Shown piece by piece: positions 6,006 to 6,375 of a DNA stretch of 6,375 bases. A program made the position numbers and the translations under genes. The notes under the pieces are model-generated. The model worked only from the letters and a program-made list of their open reading frames with translations. It was not told the origin of the DNA and searched no databases. Origin of the DNA: Solirubrobacterales bacterium 70-9 (GTDB lineage Bacteria > Actinomycetota > Thermoleophilia > Solirubrobacterales > 70-9); contig MKSH01000153.1 in NCBI GenBank assembly GCA_001898095.1, positions 4,146-10,520 of the forward strand, given 5' to 3'. Each line of letters begins with the position of its first letter. The first letter of the stretch is position 1.

Positions 6006-6375
6006 TCATGGTCGTGCGGCAGGATGGACCTGTCGCACGACCAAATTGTGCAGGGACATCGAGATCCCCTCGGCGGTCCGGGCCACCGCATAGGCGTAGC
6101 TCGGTGCTTCCGACGCCTTTCGGACGCCGTGTAGGCCGATCGCCCCGACCGTCGCTCCGGAACTGATGATCGGGGCGGCGACACCGACGGATCCGAGCCG
6201 ATACTCGTTGCGCGCGTAGGTGACGCGGCTCTCGGCGGCGACGCAAAGCTGTTGATCGAGGGCCACAGGATCGGTCACGGTATTTTTGGTGAAGCGCGTC
6301 AATTCGAGGCATTCGATCATCGCGCGGCGCCGCGCTGCCGGTTCTCCGGCGATCAGCGCCTTACCGATCGCGGTC
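6006..6375 (-). CDS. IclR-family transcriptional regulator, C-terminal effector domain (5' truncated by window edge)
   Basis: About 122 codons of a minus-strand gene run from the right edge to TGA at 6008-6006. The visible part matches the IclR ligand-binding domain: TAIGKALIAGEPAARR near the edge (family form xATxxGKALLA), then LTRFTKNTVTDP, then ARNEYRLGSVGVAAPI (family form E-Y-x-x-G-x-x-x-x-A-A-P). It closes with VGAIGLHGV and a terminal helix ARTAEGISMSLHNLV. The N-terminal winged-helix DNA-binding domain lies outside the window, so the gene should extend about 400 bp further right. A Met codon at 6318-6320 is internal, not the start. IclR proteins repress or activate catabolic and transport genes in response to small acids or sugar derivatives. 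Its tail-to-tail position next to the importer makes local control plausible but unproven. The last eleven residues (VVRQVHPAARP) are encoded by one arm-loop-arm hairpin and extend past where family members usually end. Confidence 0.9.
   Translation of the reverse strand, partial: TAIGKALIAGEPAARRRAMIECLELTRFTKNTVTDPVALDQQLCVAAESRVTYARNEYRLGSVGVAAPIISSGATVGAIGLHGVRKASEAPSYAYAVARTAEGISMSLHNLVVRQVHPAARP
6009..6043. terminator. Strong hairpin between convergent genes, probable bidirectional terminator
   Basis: TGGTCGTGCGGCAGG (6009-6023) pairs with CCTGTCGCACGACCA (6029-6043) across a 5-nt loop, giving 15 pairs with a single G-T wobble (6019/6033). It begins 27 bp after the binding-protein stop and ends just before the IclR stop on the other strand, so it could end transcripts from both sides. 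No T-run follows in either direction, so it is not a classical intrinsic terminator. GC-rich hairpins without U-tails are, however, commonly proposed to terminate in high-GC actinobacteria. It lies fully within IclR coding sequence. Confidence 0.65.

Noticed and set aside
5845..6312. 155-codon minus-strand frame overlapping the end of the binding-protein gene and the IclR region
   Set aside because: It is Arg-rich, without family features, and out of frame with the clear IclR effector-domain sequence on the same strand.

Overview
This window reads as one stretch of a high-GC bacterial chromosome. The strong G/C bias at third codon positions, GTG starts and the lipoprotein with a Ser/Thr-rich linker suggest an actinobacterium. 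A Thermoleophilia/Solirubrobacterales-like lineage is only a guess, because nothing here fixes taxonomy below phylum. No mobile element, tRNA, rRNA or CRISPR was seen.

Layout. (1) Bases 1-1240 (+) hold the C-terminal two thirds of an acetoacetyl-CoA synthetase-like adenylate-forming enzyme that begins upstream of the window. (2) Bases 1245-2003 (+), four bases later, hold an NAD(P)-binding atypical short-chain dehydrogenase, surely co-transcribed with gene 1. (3) A 131-bp gap (2004-2134) carries a weak candidate promoter. (4) Bases 2135-3631, 3628-4713 and 4798-5982 (+) form a complete CUT2-type (ribose/galactose class) ABC importer: a double-domain ATPase, one membrane permease and a lipid-anchored substrate-binding protein. 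The first two overlap by 4 bp. The third has its own strong ribosome site after an 84-bp gap with a small hairpin. (5) Bases 6006 to the right edge (-) hold the C-terminal effector domain of an IclR-family regulator, tail-to-tail with the importer.

How they may work together (inference): the importer brings in a small polar substrate, and the acyl-CoA ligase and reductase may act on it or its breakdown products. The IclR regulator, a family that often senses carboxylates or carbon-source intermediates, may control the locus. No sugar kinase, isomerase or aldolase is visible, so the usual 'sugar' label for this importer is not secured here.

The most distinctive non-coding signal is a near-perfect 15-bp hairpin (6009-6043) between the convergent transcripts. 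It lies entirely inside the last codons of the IclR gene and probably serves as a bidirectional terminator. The substrate-binding protein gene also has strikingly different glutamate codon use from its neighbours. Otherwise the content is ordinary, and I see no strong evidence for an undescribed system.
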